A stretch of DNA of 64,000 nt from Spirometra erinaceieuropaei (taxonomy: Eukaryota > Platyhelminthes > Cestoda > Diphyllobothriidea > Diphyllobothriidae): assembly GCA_902702965.1 (NCBI GenBank), contig CACRXP010000031.1:2080367-2144366 (forward strand). Reading direction: 5' to 3'. Below are positions 20,940 through 32,245 of this stretch, piece by piece (position 1 is the first letter of the stretch; each line of letters opens with the position of its first letter). A program made the position numbers and the translations under genes. The notes beneath the pieces are model-generated. The model did no database searches. It saw nothing but the letters and a program-made list of their open reading frames with translations, and was not told the origin of the DNA.

Positions 20940-21457
20940 GAGAAGTGTGGCTAGCCCCGCAGATGCTTAAAACCCCTGTCTACAGCATACTATTTCATCC
21001 TCAAAGTAGCTTTATTGCCATGCGCTTGTCAATTTGATTGTTAATCGTAACATAAGGGAAATCGCAAAACAACTTTGAATAACTTCCATTTTTTGCAGTA
21101 CGTGTGTTGCAGTAAAATGCTACTGAGCACTATGCTTACGGCAAGACGCGAGTGCAAAGTGTTGGCCAAGGAGCAAACCAGCCAAAAACTGACTGCTGCC
21201 TGAGTGCTCATCCAAGCACGCAAAATTTCATCTCGGGGAGAGGAGAACGAGGAAGGAGGTGGAACCAAAACATTTGACCTCCTTCCGTAAAGGCGACATT
21301 ATAATTCCTTCCGGTTCGTCCGATTTTTGAGGCTACACGGAGATGTACCTGAATATTGTCTAACCGGATTGGATTTACAGTAATACCTCCCCAAATCGCG
21401 TTTAGACTTTTGTCGCTTCGTTCCATTGCAGATTTTAAATTTAGGCATATTTAAATG
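20940..21457. other. No gene; contains short dispersed repeat
   Basis: The stretch 21265-21370 (CATTTGACCTCCTTCCGTAA, AGGCGACATTATAATTCCTTC, then GGAGATGTACCTGA) recurs in the same orientation at 26915-27000. Otherwise featureless. Confidence 0.5.
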
Positions 21458-22442
21458 CAGTAGGTGGGCTAGCTCACAAAATGTCAATCGAAATTACGAA
21501 ATGCATTTTCGTTCCGAAAGGAGTAATTAAGTGGGTTTGTAAAACTGATCATCCTACAGCATAGTTCTACAATGATTTAGTTACCACAGGGCGAACGAAC
21601 TTTTCTCTGGCTGCATACAAAAACCATACTCTGCAAAAAAGTGACTACTTAAATAGCGTGCATTTTTCTCATTTATTTTCAATGCCCTTAAAAATCTGAT
21701 TTAATTTCATGGAAAACATGAATAAAAATATATATTCTTCTGCTCATTCGGTAGATAACTACGTCAACTTCCCATTTTATTCTCTAGGAAAGGGTATAAT
21801 TTGGTTTTCGAAGACTATTCCAATTCCCTCATAAGTTTGAGCCCGATCTGCCGTTACATTTGCATCTAGGGTCCCCAAACTACAAGCCGTATATTTTCCG
21901 CGTACGGAAAACCATAAATTTCTCTAGTGTTTTATGAGGAAAATATTTGGGGCCCATAAAATTTAAAAGTGGATTTGGATCATATGGTTAACTTTACAAG
22001 CCACGTTAGTAAATGCAGAGACATGACGTTTTACTAACGGCCATTTCACTATTTTTAAAAAATCTCACAAATAGAAACTTTTCTAAAACCGTATTATACC
22101 CTTTCTTCAAGTATAAAATTCGAAGAGGACGTAATTTTCTACCAAATGAGCAAAAGAATGAATATTTTATGCATGTTTTCCGTGACATATAATTGGATTT
22201 TTAAGGGCATCGACAATCAATGAGAAAAATGCATGCTAACTAAGTAGTCACTTTTTGCATGGTATGGTTTTTGTATGCGGCCGGAAAGAAGTTCATTTGA
22301 AAGCCGGTATCCTGAGGTAACTGAATTAATATAGAATTACGCTGCGCGACGATCAACTTTACAACCCTACTTAATTAATCTTTTCTAAACGAAAACGCAT
22401 TTCCAATTTCGGTTGACATTTCATGACTTAGCCTACCTACTG
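21458..22442 (-). mobile_element. Long-TIR MITE, copy D
   Basis: CAGTAGGTGGGCTAGCTCAC ... GCCTACCTACTG followed by TA. The loop (CAAACTACAAGCCGTATATT, then GGTTAACTTTACAAGCC) is the reverse of copy A, so the element lies in the opposite orientation. No coding capacity. Confidence 0.85.
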
Positions 22443-22639
22443 TATGTATTGCGGAATTTTTCGCTGACTCGAGTTATCTGGACAGCGTGACTTCTTTTTC
22501 TGGTACATGATTTAATACTTGGTTTGCCCAGATGATTTCATATACTAGGCGCTCCTCGGCTGACAGCTAGGAAGCAAAGCCATCAGAGCACGCGGTTAAG
22601 TATCCTAATTTGAACTAATTATACCTAAAATCTAGGAGA
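22443..22639. other. Short spacer
   Basis: Nothing recognised between the MITE and the 5'-truncated PLE. Confidence 0.4.
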
Positions 22640-23600
22640 AAATAAAGGTGCAATATTGCCTGGACTAATTGCCGAAGCAGTTTTGCAGGGGCGCGAGCAG
22701 CTGGTCTTCAGCTCGTGTCCCCGAAGTTCTGGGCCAGATACGTCGACGACACGTTCGTTGTAATCAAGAGGAGCGAGGTAAAGGCTTTCGAGGCATTGTT
22801 GAACTCAATCCTCCCCAACATCCAGTTTATATGGAAGAGGAAGTCAACAATCAGTTGCCCTTCCTGGAGATGTAAGTTACGAAATTGACAGACGGGAAGA
22901 TAAGCACCACGGTTTACCGTAAGGTAACAAATACTAGGCGCATCCTCCACTTCCGAAGCAACCACCCTGTTGGTCATAAACGCAGCTGTGTCAGAACTCT
23001 CTTTCAACGTGTTCAGCTGTAGCGACGACAGTGGGAGGAAGGAGGAGGTGAATTACTTACAGGCCCTTTTTAAAGCCAACGGCTACCCGAAGTCCTTCAT
23101 ATGCAATTGCCTCAAAAAGCCTCATTTTGAGCAGTCCAGTGGAGAAAAGTCGAAGTTCTGGCTCTCAACACCCTATGTGAAGAAAGTATCAGAGGCGTCG
23201 TCGAGAATCCTGAAACTTTTTGGGATTGACGTGGCTCTTAAACCAGAATGCACCATCAGGCAGCAAATCATGAAGCTCAAAGACCCGTTTCCAACAACAG
23301 AACAGGCGGCGGTGGTCTACAGCATACCATGGCTAAATTGCAATGGAAGGTATGTTGGTGAAACGGGCAAACTTCTCGGTACAAGATTGCACGAACACCA
23401 ACTTGCAATCAACCGGAAGGGCAAGCTGTCTTCGGTCTATGGGCACATTCGTGAACTGAACCACAATTTCGCCTTTGAGATAGCGAGGGTAATTGGTCGA
23501 ACCAATGAGAAAATGGCCAGACAGGTGCTCCAAGGTTTGTTCTCGATTGGCACACCAAACCGAGCTATAGTTCGACATCCCGCCTACCAGGCGCTGTGAA
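22640..23600 (+). pseudogene. PLE (first lineage), 5'-truncated: RT palm, linker, GIY-YIG
   Basis: Begins within the reverse transcriptase (GLIAEAVLQ near 22655), then FWARYVDDTFVVIKRSEV with the catalytic YVDD at 22739-22750, and LLNSILPNIQF. After a frame change the longest uninterrupted part is 22970-23599 (209 codons): QALFKANGYPKSFICNCLKK, the linker FWLSTPYVKKVSEASSRILK, and the GIY-YIG domain with AVVYSIPWLNCNGRYVGETG, GTRLHEHQLA and MARQVLQGLFSIGTP. This domain would make the DNA nick that primes reverse transcription. The order and spacing match the copy at 640-2860. The missing 5' part and the frame changes make it a dead-on-arrival copy, although its nuclease frame is intact. Confidence 0.88.
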
Positions 23601-24305
23601 CAAGACTCGGGTCGATCCGGACAGGACCAGTAAGGCAAGCAAGCGCACGGGACCGAGAGTCAACGCTCACGGAAAAGAACGGAGTTGTGGGCCAGAGGTC
23701 ATGTGATCAACGCCGAACACTGTCTCACCGATGCGCCCGCGAAGCCCAATGCTGCTCACATGAACAGCAACGGCCGACCATTCCACCGGCTGACGTGAGA
23801 AAGGCCAACCGACACCTTGATTTGGCTACAACTTCGCCGACCACAAAGACAACAAACGTCACGCAAGCCTTTCAGCGGTCAGCCCCGGGAAGGCCTAAGC
23901 CAGTCAGCGGCAAACAGGCGGGTTAAAGTTCGTGCGTCGGGCACGGCTAAAATAGGAGGTAAGCGGCAAGACTGAACAAATCAAGACCGACAGGAACAGC
24001 AAGCACACAACCCGGATGATGGAAACGAGTAAGTATTCGGAACGTCAGTTCAAACACAATATGGTCCATGAATTCGTCCTTTCTTCTTCAGCGACGTCTT
24101 CGGGGGATGCTGAACGAGAAACAATGTCTGGACCCTCATTCTTTGCGCATATCGAGGTTCAGTGCTGTATACCTGTGTGAGAAAAATGTTTATAAGATTG
24201 TGGGAAGGTTTATAAGGTCTTAAGATAGATGAAAATAACCGCAAAACACATGGTCTTGGGTTCTGTTAATATTTCCAGGTTACACTTGAAAGGCAAATTT
24301 GGCAA
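23600..24305. other. PLE 3' flank, no gene
   Basis: GC-richer sequence continuing from the PLE, probably its 3' untranslated part or an eroded end. No hammerhead core was seen here. Short open frames only. Confidence 0.4.
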
Positions 24306-24309
24306 ACAT

Positions 24310-24340
24310 TTGTTTTCGGTACATCATCATCAGACCAATG
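24310..24340 (-). ncRNA. Weak hammerhead-like core after second-lineage PLE
   Basis: Minus strand: CUGAUGA (24327-24333), nine bases that barely pair, then GAAA (24314-24317). Position, shortly after the PLE coding remnants, matches where a terminal-repeat ribozyme would be, but stem II is not convincing. Confidence 0.25.
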
Positions 24341-25740
24341 CAGCTATATATGAATTTAAAATATAAGAAGTTTACAGAGTTTATAAGTGACTCAGGGCTA
24401 ATAACGCCCATCGTTTCCACACCACCCGCATAACGAGGTCGACGTGTTATGTTCCTTGGGGCAAGGTGGAGGGGGAGGGTGACATAGGCTGTGCGTGACG
24501 TTTGTGAGTCGGGTACGTTAAGCTCACATCAGTGGCATCAGTGGGTTAGGGCGGCACTCAATGATCATCTGCGGTTGACGTTGGCCTTGGAAGGCACATC
24601 GCCTCTGTCAACGTCTTCTGGCAACACAGCACTGGATTTGCTAGCCGTATAGCCATTGCCATTGCAGGCATCTGGGGAAGTATGATGGTGTCCTGTAGAC
24701 AACCTGAAAGGCTTATTTGGCGTCTACTCGGTGATTCGTATAGACGCGATGTGCGAGAACAGAACTCGAAATGGATCTGTTTTTGCCTCTGCCCAGCCAG
24801 GCCAGTATGTTTTCACGTACTCTCTTTTCCTGGCGTCTAGTTGTACAGCCAATATATCCCGTCTCACCGGAGCAAGTGTATGAGTAAAAACGCTTATATA
24901 ACCTTAATGATAGTCAGTCTTTGCCTCCCAAGCATAGGACGGGAGAGTCCGTGAAACACACGTAAAATCGCCGCCGGGAGAGCGCTACTGATCGCTGTCT
25001 TCAGACTTCTTCTTACTGAGTCCCTTGCTGCATTCCCTTGAAAAGGCAAACTTAGAAATAAGTCTTTCTTTTCTTCGGTTGTCATGGTGGGCTTTGCGGT
25101 GCGTTCCCCTATGCTTCGGAGGATAAATCTATCTGGGTTTCCGTTTTCGCGGAGTATATCCCGCAGCTGCTGGAGTTCTGCTTCAGCAGTCTCAGGGGAG
25201 CAGATACGCCGCACTCTAGCAGCCAACTCCTAAGTCGATTTACGTTTAATATTTAGGGAAACAAAACTGTGGAAATTAATGTACTGTTCTGCCAAGATTT
25301 TCTTTCGGAATACCCTACGCCGGATAGGTCAGTCCGCTTGTCTCTGCAGAAGGGCATCGAAAAAAGCGATTTTGTTGTCTGCCTCAGCCTCTGCAGAGAA
25401 CTTTATCGAGTTGTGTGCACTACTAAACTTTTGCACCAGGACGTCGTTATTGGTGGCAATATCGACAGGCAGAAAATATCATCCACGTACCGACCGTAGA
25501 AGTCGAAGTTATTAATCGTATCTTACAACCTTGTATTCTCGACTTTGCTCATGAAGACATTTTTTCCGAGGAATGGGACAAACGGTGAACCCATCGATAC
25601 GCCGTCTATTTGTCTGCATAGGAGACCATTAAAGAGAGACTGAACATTTTGTGTGCAAAGCGTCAGCGGCATAGCGGACAACGTCACAGAGGTAGATTAT
25701 TGTTTATTACAGAGGTACGTTAGTAAACATTGATGATACA
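24310..25740 (-). pseudogene. PLE (second lineage), RT palm to GIY-YIG, decayed
   Basis: Minus-strand reading from 25740 gives MFTNVPL and YLCDVVRYAADALHTK, CRQIDGVSMGSPFVPFLGKN (about 25625-25565), FYGRYVDDIFCLSIL (about 25505-25460), IAFFDALLQRQ, the linker ELQQLRDILRENGNPDRFIL (about 25170-25110), DLFLSLPFQGN, then GIY-YIG remnants DGIYWLYN and VRENILAWLGRGKNRSI (about 24870-24760) and SSVLAHRV. Several stops and frame changes break it. The longest frame, 24894-25226, covers only the linker. Downstream at 24314-24333 the minus strand has CUGAUGA and GAAA close together, a weak hammerhead-like core. Confidence 0.85.
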
Positions 25741-26914
25741 TCTAATGATAAGGAATTTCCAAATTTTCCGGAAGGTTCTGGAACACAGCTTCCGTTTTCG
25801 ACGCGAGATCACTATTTTGCAGCATGCGAAGATTGACACGAATTTTGGGAAATATCGCTAGTCTAACCGCAGGCAGAAAGTACCGGCAAATATGAAGAAA
25901 CCGGAGACTTTTACCGCATGAAATAAGTTGCCTGTATAGTTTCGGCAAACATTTGGTACGTAAGTAAACATTTAATAGAATATTTGCCAAAAAACCCATT
26001 TATGAGTACATTCTGTCATTTGTTCCAAAATAAGTACTTATATCGCCAGATCAATTATGGCTTCGGGCCGCTAATCTCATGATGCAGTGATCAAAAATCT
26101 AAAAGCAAAGAGCCTGTCACTCTGAACCATGTTTTAAGCTGAAAAACATAAATTACATTCAATCGCGTCTTAAAATGGGAAGTTTGGAACAATTTATTGG
26201 ATAAATAACATAACTGCCCGTCCGTCGACTAATATAAAAAGACTGCCTTTTATACTCATAGAAAATTTTGGCAAATAAAATATCAGTTTGCAGTAAAAGC
26301 GTCTTTTTAAATATATAAATTGACAATTAATTGATGAACAGGAGTAGCGAAGATACAAAGTTGAGTCCTTTTAATTGGCCGGTTTGGAACGTACAAGTGA
26401 GACTTCAGAGGTATATTATGGTCAGAAACTGAAAATGAAAGTAAAACATTCTCATTAGCGTCCTCTATTATGTTCAGGTTAACGATGCGGTCTATTTGGT
26501 TCACAGCGAAACGCACATATTTCATTACACTCGTAATGGAAAATGGCTTTAAAGCGAAAAGTGTTACTATGAACGCAACTGCATTTTATATTAACTGGCG
26601 ATTTATCTGAACCGAACAATCTGGTATTTATTCTGATGTGTGTAATAAACTTGGAAATCATTAAGACCCAAATTCAAATCTATAAATATTGTCGGTGATT
26701 CCACCAGGGTAATTTAAAATAGCTAAAAACCGCTCGCTCAACAAAGAGAATGAACAACGACGTGTTATTAACGATCGAAAATGAACATGATACTACAGTG
26801 ATTTACCACTTTTCTCAGCTGTTCGAAATTCAGGAATTATTTATGTTTAGCTAAGGGTTTAAATAGTCGCAATTCCTTTCTTGTTTGCATCCGTGTGTGT
26901 TTGCGGTTTTGCTC

Positions 26915-27000
26915 TGACATTTGGCCTTTTTCCGTAAAGGCAACATTATAATTCCTTCGGGTCCGATAAAACCTGGATGAAGGTGTACTTGACAGTTGCG
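26915..27000 (+). repeat. Second copy of the 21265 repeat
   Basis: CATTTGGCCTTTTTCCGTAA, AGGCAACATTATAATTCCTTC, GGGTCCGATAAAACCTG and GAAGGTGTACTTGACAG match 21265-21370 in order and orientation. Confidence 0.55.
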
Positions 27001-27749
27001 TGCTTGGTTTGAATATATACGCAGTCTCCTAACCAGCATAAACGGATATCAGCGAACCAGTTCTCCGAGAATTCTGTCCAGAGTTCACAGCGCTCCGTGA
27101 ATCAATGACATTTTTATAGTTATTTTTCGCATACTGTGTCAAAATAAATTTCCATATAGAGCGTCGCCAGAAAACCTTATTAGTGCCAAAACTGAACAAA
27201 AGCCACGCAACGTGTAAAATTTAATCATCTAAGAACACCCCTTCTGACGAAAATTTTCGGTGACCAAAAGCACGTTTTGTTAGCAGGGAGAGAGCAATTT
27301 TTTGTCTAGGATGGTTTCAATCAAGTGCCTGAAATTAATTCTGGTAAACATCCTCGCAATACCTAATTTGCATATTGCTTAAAACTGGAAAATTTTCGTC
27401 CACAAGGTTTTTCACGCGTAATTTGCCCACTCGTAGTTCGCATCCATATAGAGGACTTTGGAGGGCTTCCGTCTGCTCGCTACCTGTTCACCCCAAAGTG
27501 AGCAAAGGAGTTGCGAACGGTGCAACCTGAAATACCACAGATTCCCCTCCCCCCCCCCTCCTACCCTCCCGCCCAGAAAGCAGCCTCATCAACCCAGAGT
27601 ACTTCACTCATTTCTCTCGTCCTGCTGTTAACCGATGTAAAAATAAAGGTTTAAGCTATGTACAAATAATAAAATTACTAAAAATGTTCTTTACTAACCA
27701 CGGTTGCGCAGTACACAAATAAATTTGATGCCGCCTGCTAATGTTATCA

Positions 27750-27970
27750 GTCGACAGGAAACAGCTGCCGTTAAGATCAAATGGAGCTCCTTTTATCAAA
27801 GTCTTCCACTTCAAAAGGCATGCAACCGACAGAGAAGCTGTACTTTGTTAACAATCTACAAGAAACAGCTGTCGTTAGGGTCCTGTTATCCAACTCTTTT
27901 ACTTCAAAAGGCTCACAGCCGACTAAGGAGGCTGTCCTTTTGCGATAGCATAGAGGAAGAGCTACACACC
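27750..27970 (+). repeat. Degenerate tandem duplication of about 100 bp
   Basis: Unit 1 (about 27757-27845) and unit 2 (about 27869-27945) share GAAACAGCTG(C/T)CGTTA, CTTTTA, ACTTCAAAAGGC, (G)CAACCGAC/GCAGCCGAC and AAG(C/G)AGGCTGT-like ends. The flanks suggest a third, poorer unit (GAGCTACACACC...AAAAGGCTC). Confidence 0.5.
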
Positions 27971-28854
27971 CCGCTAACAGCAAAAAGGCTCAAATACAAC
28001 AGCTAGAAGTTACTCTCAAGAGTGAGGTTATATGTAGCAGTGGTCCAGCTACAAGTTCTGCCGTGTCCGTTTCCAAATCCGACTGTCTATGGCCAACTGT
28101 CCACCTAAGTCTCCGGCACCAAATGTGGTTTTTGGTACGACAAAGACGCACATTACTTTGGACTTTCATTCGTGGCAAGAGCGTTAGCTCCTCTACGTGC
28201 CGTGAAAATGCGTGCGCTTTTCAGGACATGCTCCTACATCAACGTCTGAACGGCATATTCCAATGTTTACTTGAAAAAGCAACTTTAAAGATTGAGCACG
28301 GTCTTGAATGTGAATCGTTCATCTATTTGTTGATTTGCATATCAAAAGGATTTACACTGTGAAATGGCGCATCTGGTCGTGCATGCGTGTGATTAAACTC
28401 AGCAGCGCACGTTCCAAGAAAAAATATCCTGAGAAATGACAAAATTGCAAAAAACACGCTTTTAGGAACACCTATGAACACTTATTACGACCCTTCATGT
28501 CATTTCACTAATTTTCAGTATTTTTTCATTCTTCACATATGCATTAATTACAATGACGTGAATTGTTCCTTACCGGTGACAAAACGAACTTTGCTAACTA
28601 CGTCTTTGTCACAATTATTTTTTGGTGTCTCATCGTCAAGAGCAGTTTACCAACTTACGTGTCGGTCATATTTTCAGGAAAGTTATTAGACTTGCGTACT
28701 AGACAGACTTGACATCAGAAATCTAGCAACGCACTCCCAGCATGCATTTGCCGGTCAGGGGGTTGACTCAAAACTAGGGTTTAAATGCGTGACTTCGTAA
28801 TTTCTTGCAGCTTAGTATAGGAAATTTGACTCACTGGCGGTTGGACCGTCATTA

Positions 28855-29010
28855 TTGTCCATGTCTGGTATGTGCGCACAACAAGATGGGTGCAGGTACG
28901 ATGACTTGAGCGAGAAATAATGTGTAGTGATAGTGAGTTTGTGCTACATCAACCTCACTCTCCCCTTCTCGTACTACAAGACCCAGTCTCATACCAAAGT
29001 CCAGATCGAA
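28855..29010 (-). repeat. Short interspersed repeat, copy 3 (inverted)
   Basis: Minus strand reads TGATGTAGCACAAACTCACT, ATCACTACACATT, then TTGTTGTGCGCACATACC, in the same order as 9640-9780 and 11090-11230 (CGCAGCGCAAGT, TATCACTATAAACC, TTGTGGAGCACACAAT). Confidence 0.4.
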
Positions 29011-29175
29011 GGCGTAATTTTGCGCACTGGCCAGTAAATCCACTGCGTCCGCCCGCGCATGCTACACAAGCCGGTTCTGCGCGGAACGGTTCAAGCTTTT
29101 ATACAGAGAGCAAAAAAGGTGCCCGGATTCCAAGTGAGTCTGGAGTGTCATAAAGGCCACGTTAAAATGGAGCTA

Positions 29176-30160
29176 CACTAGGTGGGCTAACTCATGAAAT
29201 GTCAAGGGAAATTCCGAAATGCGTGTTTGCTTTGAAAAGATTAATTAAGTAGGGTTGTAAAACTAGTCAGTCTGCAACATAATTCCATAATATTTCAGTT
29301 ACCTCGGGATGCCAGCTTTCGAGTGAATTTCCATTTGGCTTCATACAAAAATTACACTTTGTAAAAAATGACTACGTGAGTAGCACGCTATTTTCTCATT
29401 GATTTTCGATGCCCCGAAAAGTCCATTTATATTTCATGGAAAACATGAATAAAAATATTCATTCTTTTGCTCAATCGGTAGACTAGTGCGCCTTATTCTA
29501 AGTTTATACCTGAAGAAGGGACATAATTCGATTTTCAAAACGTTTCCAATTCCCGAATAATTTTGAACGCGCTCTACCGTCACACTTGAATTCAGGGTTT
29601 CCAAACTACAAGCCGTATATTTTCCGTGTACGGAAAACCGCACATTTCTCTGCGGTAATAAAGGGGACCATATAGCGTTCATAAAATTAAGCCGTTGATT
29701 TTGTCTGTATTCTAACTTTACATTGGGAAAGGCACAGATATGACGATTTATGAACGGTCATTTTACGGTTTTTAAAAGTTCCACAATTAGAAACATTTTA
29801 CGACCGAATTGCACCCTTCCTTCGAGTATAAAATTAAAAGAAATCGAAATTGTCTGCCGAATGAACAAAGGAATGAATACATTTATGCATGATCTCCATG
29901 AAATACAATTGGACTTTTAGGGGCATCGAAAATCAATGAGAAAAATTCATGCTAATTAAGCAATCATTTTTTGCAGAGTATAGTTTTTGCATGCAGACGG
30001 AAGGAAGTTCATCTCGAAAGCCGACATCCTGTGGTAACTGAATTATTGTAGATTTATGCTGCACAATGATTAGTCTTACAGCCTTACGTAATTCATCTTT
30101 TCGAAACAAAAGCGCATTTCGGAATTTCGGTTGACAGTTCATGAGTTAGCCCACCTACAG
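29176..30160 (-). mobile_element. Long-TIR MITE, copy E
   Basis: After TA: CACTAGGTGGGCTAACTCAT; end GAGTTAGCCCACCTACAG before TA. The loop (CCAATTCCCGAATAATTTTG; CAAACTACAAGCCGTATATT) runs opposite to copy A. Confidence 0.85.
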
Positions 30161-30162
30161 TA

Positions 30163-31961
30163 TTACAGCCTGACTATCCATCCTGAAAAGGGGACAAGTT
30201 CTCCTGTCACTTGGGTGTCTTTCGAGACACGAATTTTAACGCATCGTAACAGTTTAGAAACGTGTCAGCTTTTTCATAGAATGGAATATACGCTGGGTGT
30301 CGTGGGGTCGGTGTTTACAGAGTGGACCTTGTCCACTGTTCCTCCCTCCCAGACATCCGTCCTCTGGCCGACCTAGCCAGTCGTCTGGTGATGAGACCGA
30401 TCGATGATGGGTGGCCCGGCGGGAGCTTGCGCCTAGGTGTTTCACAGTTACCCATGTGTAGCATTTGTTATGAGTGCGCAGTCCCGATGACGCGTACCCT
30501 ACCTTTGTCCTGCCTCCGTGTCGTAGGTCGCACTTTTAACGCTTTACTCTGTTGAGCAATAAACAGACTGCAAGACCCGGATTGGGTACGCATGATTTAT
30601 TAGAAAAAGGAGACGATTCCGAGAAAAGGGGCCAGAGTTCTTTGCAGCATGTATGAAATTTGCATCTGTAAACGCACGTTGATGAATCCCTTGTCGCATT
30701 ACGAGAGCGAATTCGACGCGTCAGGGAAATTAAATTCTTGTCATAGCTGTCACAAAGCCCTCTCCTATACTGTTTCCTGTGACTCGTGCTTTCTCTTCTA
30801 TCGAATGTTTGGGTTTATGCTTGTGTGTAGGGGATAGATTATTCGAAAGATTTCTTGAGCCAATTGCGTTTTTGATGAACACATTTACATGCGATGCTCA
30901 GAATTGGAGAATATAATTCACACAGGAGTGCCTGACGTCGTGGACAGCGGGCAACTTCCATGTCGTGGGTGTGTATTTGTCTTTCGAATTGTCTAGCGGA
31001 TGCATATTCGATCGCTCCTAGCGTTCTCATTTTTTCCGCCTTCGAACCTTTATCAAAAATTTAAGATATAGTCTTCTGTTTTATGATAGTGCGAGCGTTT
31101 TGTTTCTCTTGGATTTGTATAGACCTTTCGGTCTGATGTATATGTCGTGCGTTGGAGGTTATTTTTATTGATTAGAAACTATGACACTGCTGTTTTATAC
31201 TCACCAAAGAAGAAGCAATCATTTGCCGGGCAATCCGTTTGTTGATGTCGATTTACAATTCGCCTGTGAATCTCCCGAGGGTATTCCCGCTAACGGATGC
31301 TGGACCAATTCTGGGCAAAATGCTAACAAACGAATCTACGCGCAAAAACACAATCTGTACCACTTAAGGTCGCCTTTTACGCTTGGATCCTCAACACTTG
31401 CTAGCGTAGGGGATTTGTAAGAGCTAGATAAACCACACTTTGTGGGCAAAACACAGTGTCGATATACGGCTGGAAACTCATTTAGCGCTCAGAAAAGAGT
31501 CACAGAGCAAGAAGTCACATAAGGTACTTGGAGCGTGATTGGCGATTTCCATTGTAATATCGATACTTATCTGGATAACTATTTTGATAGAAGAAGTTAG
31601 GAAATTACTAATCTTGCCTAAGCTCATTATCAGTCGCTTATTCTGGCACTTTATATCAGACGGGAACCAGGTAACAAGTACTCGAGCTGACATGCTAGAT
31701 ATCTTGGCATTAAACCTTTTCATGAGTGTAGGGACACGCTATTGTTGGTACGAGAGTTCTATTTATTGCGCCTGTTGGTCGACTGCGGTCTTGAAATTCA
31801 TGACTTAAGCGGCTGGCGGCCTATGTGGCCGTAGTTCCTCATGAGAAATCCGATGTGTTTAAAGTTAATGCGTAATCGTGTCCAGTCGAATGAGACACGA
31901 TCCCAGAGCAAAAAACATTCCTTCAAACTGCTGCTGCGTGTTTGATCTTCCCTGTCTAGTG
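30163..31961. other. No gene; possible LTR-like segment at 30290-30590
   Basis: The stretch 30290-30590 is GC-richer than its surroundings and ends with CAATAAACAGACTGCAAGACC (poly(A)-like signal at 30560-30565), reminiscent of an LTR R-U5 end, but no partner copy lies in the window. The remainder is featureless with frames under 90 codons. Confidence 0.35.
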
Positions 31962-31965
31962 TATC
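31962..31965 (+). other. Target site duplication TATC (left of gypsy-2)
   Basis: TATC before the left LTR is repeated at 35865-35868 after the right LTR, a 4-bp duplication as for gypsy-1. Confidence 0.75.
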
Positions 31966-32188
31966 AGTAGCAAACGCTAAAGACATAACCGTCAATCCCA
32001 GACTATGAAGATCAGGATAAGACCAGAGTTATGAGAGAATTAACAATCAAAAGTCAAACGACCTGACAATCCAACTCATGCCAAGCGCGTAGCGTAGCGT
32101 TGTGTTCCTTCCATTCAGTTAAACAACCAGTAAGTTCAAGAATGAGGAACAGAAAGGGAAAGGCAAGATAGTCTGGCGCCTCGGCACA
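31966..32188 (-). repeat. 3' LTR of gypsy-2
   Basis: 223 bp on the left. Matches the right LTR from AGTAGCAAACGCTAAAGACA to GCGCCTCGGCACA (plus strand). The terminal T expected at its inner-strand end is A here. Confidence 0.9.
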
Positions 32189-32203
32189 GTACCCCCCTCC
32201 GAG
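32189..32203 (-). promoter_or_regulatory. Polypurine tract of gypsy-2
   Basis: Minus strand CTCGGAGGGGGGTAC directly precedes the 3' LTR start TGTGCC. Confidence 0.75.
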
Positions 32204-32245
32204 ACCGGAGGCCGGCGAAAACGACGCCGAAGGATGTGTACAGGT

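Larger units (their letters stand above)
25741..29175. other. AT-rich DNA with small repeats, no gene
   Basis: Holds the second copy of the 21265 repeat (26915-27000), a C-rich run (about 27545-27565), a degenerate tandem duplication (27750-27970) and an inverted copy of the 9640 repeat (28855-29010). Open frames of up to 100 codons show no recognised domain. Confidence 0.45.
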
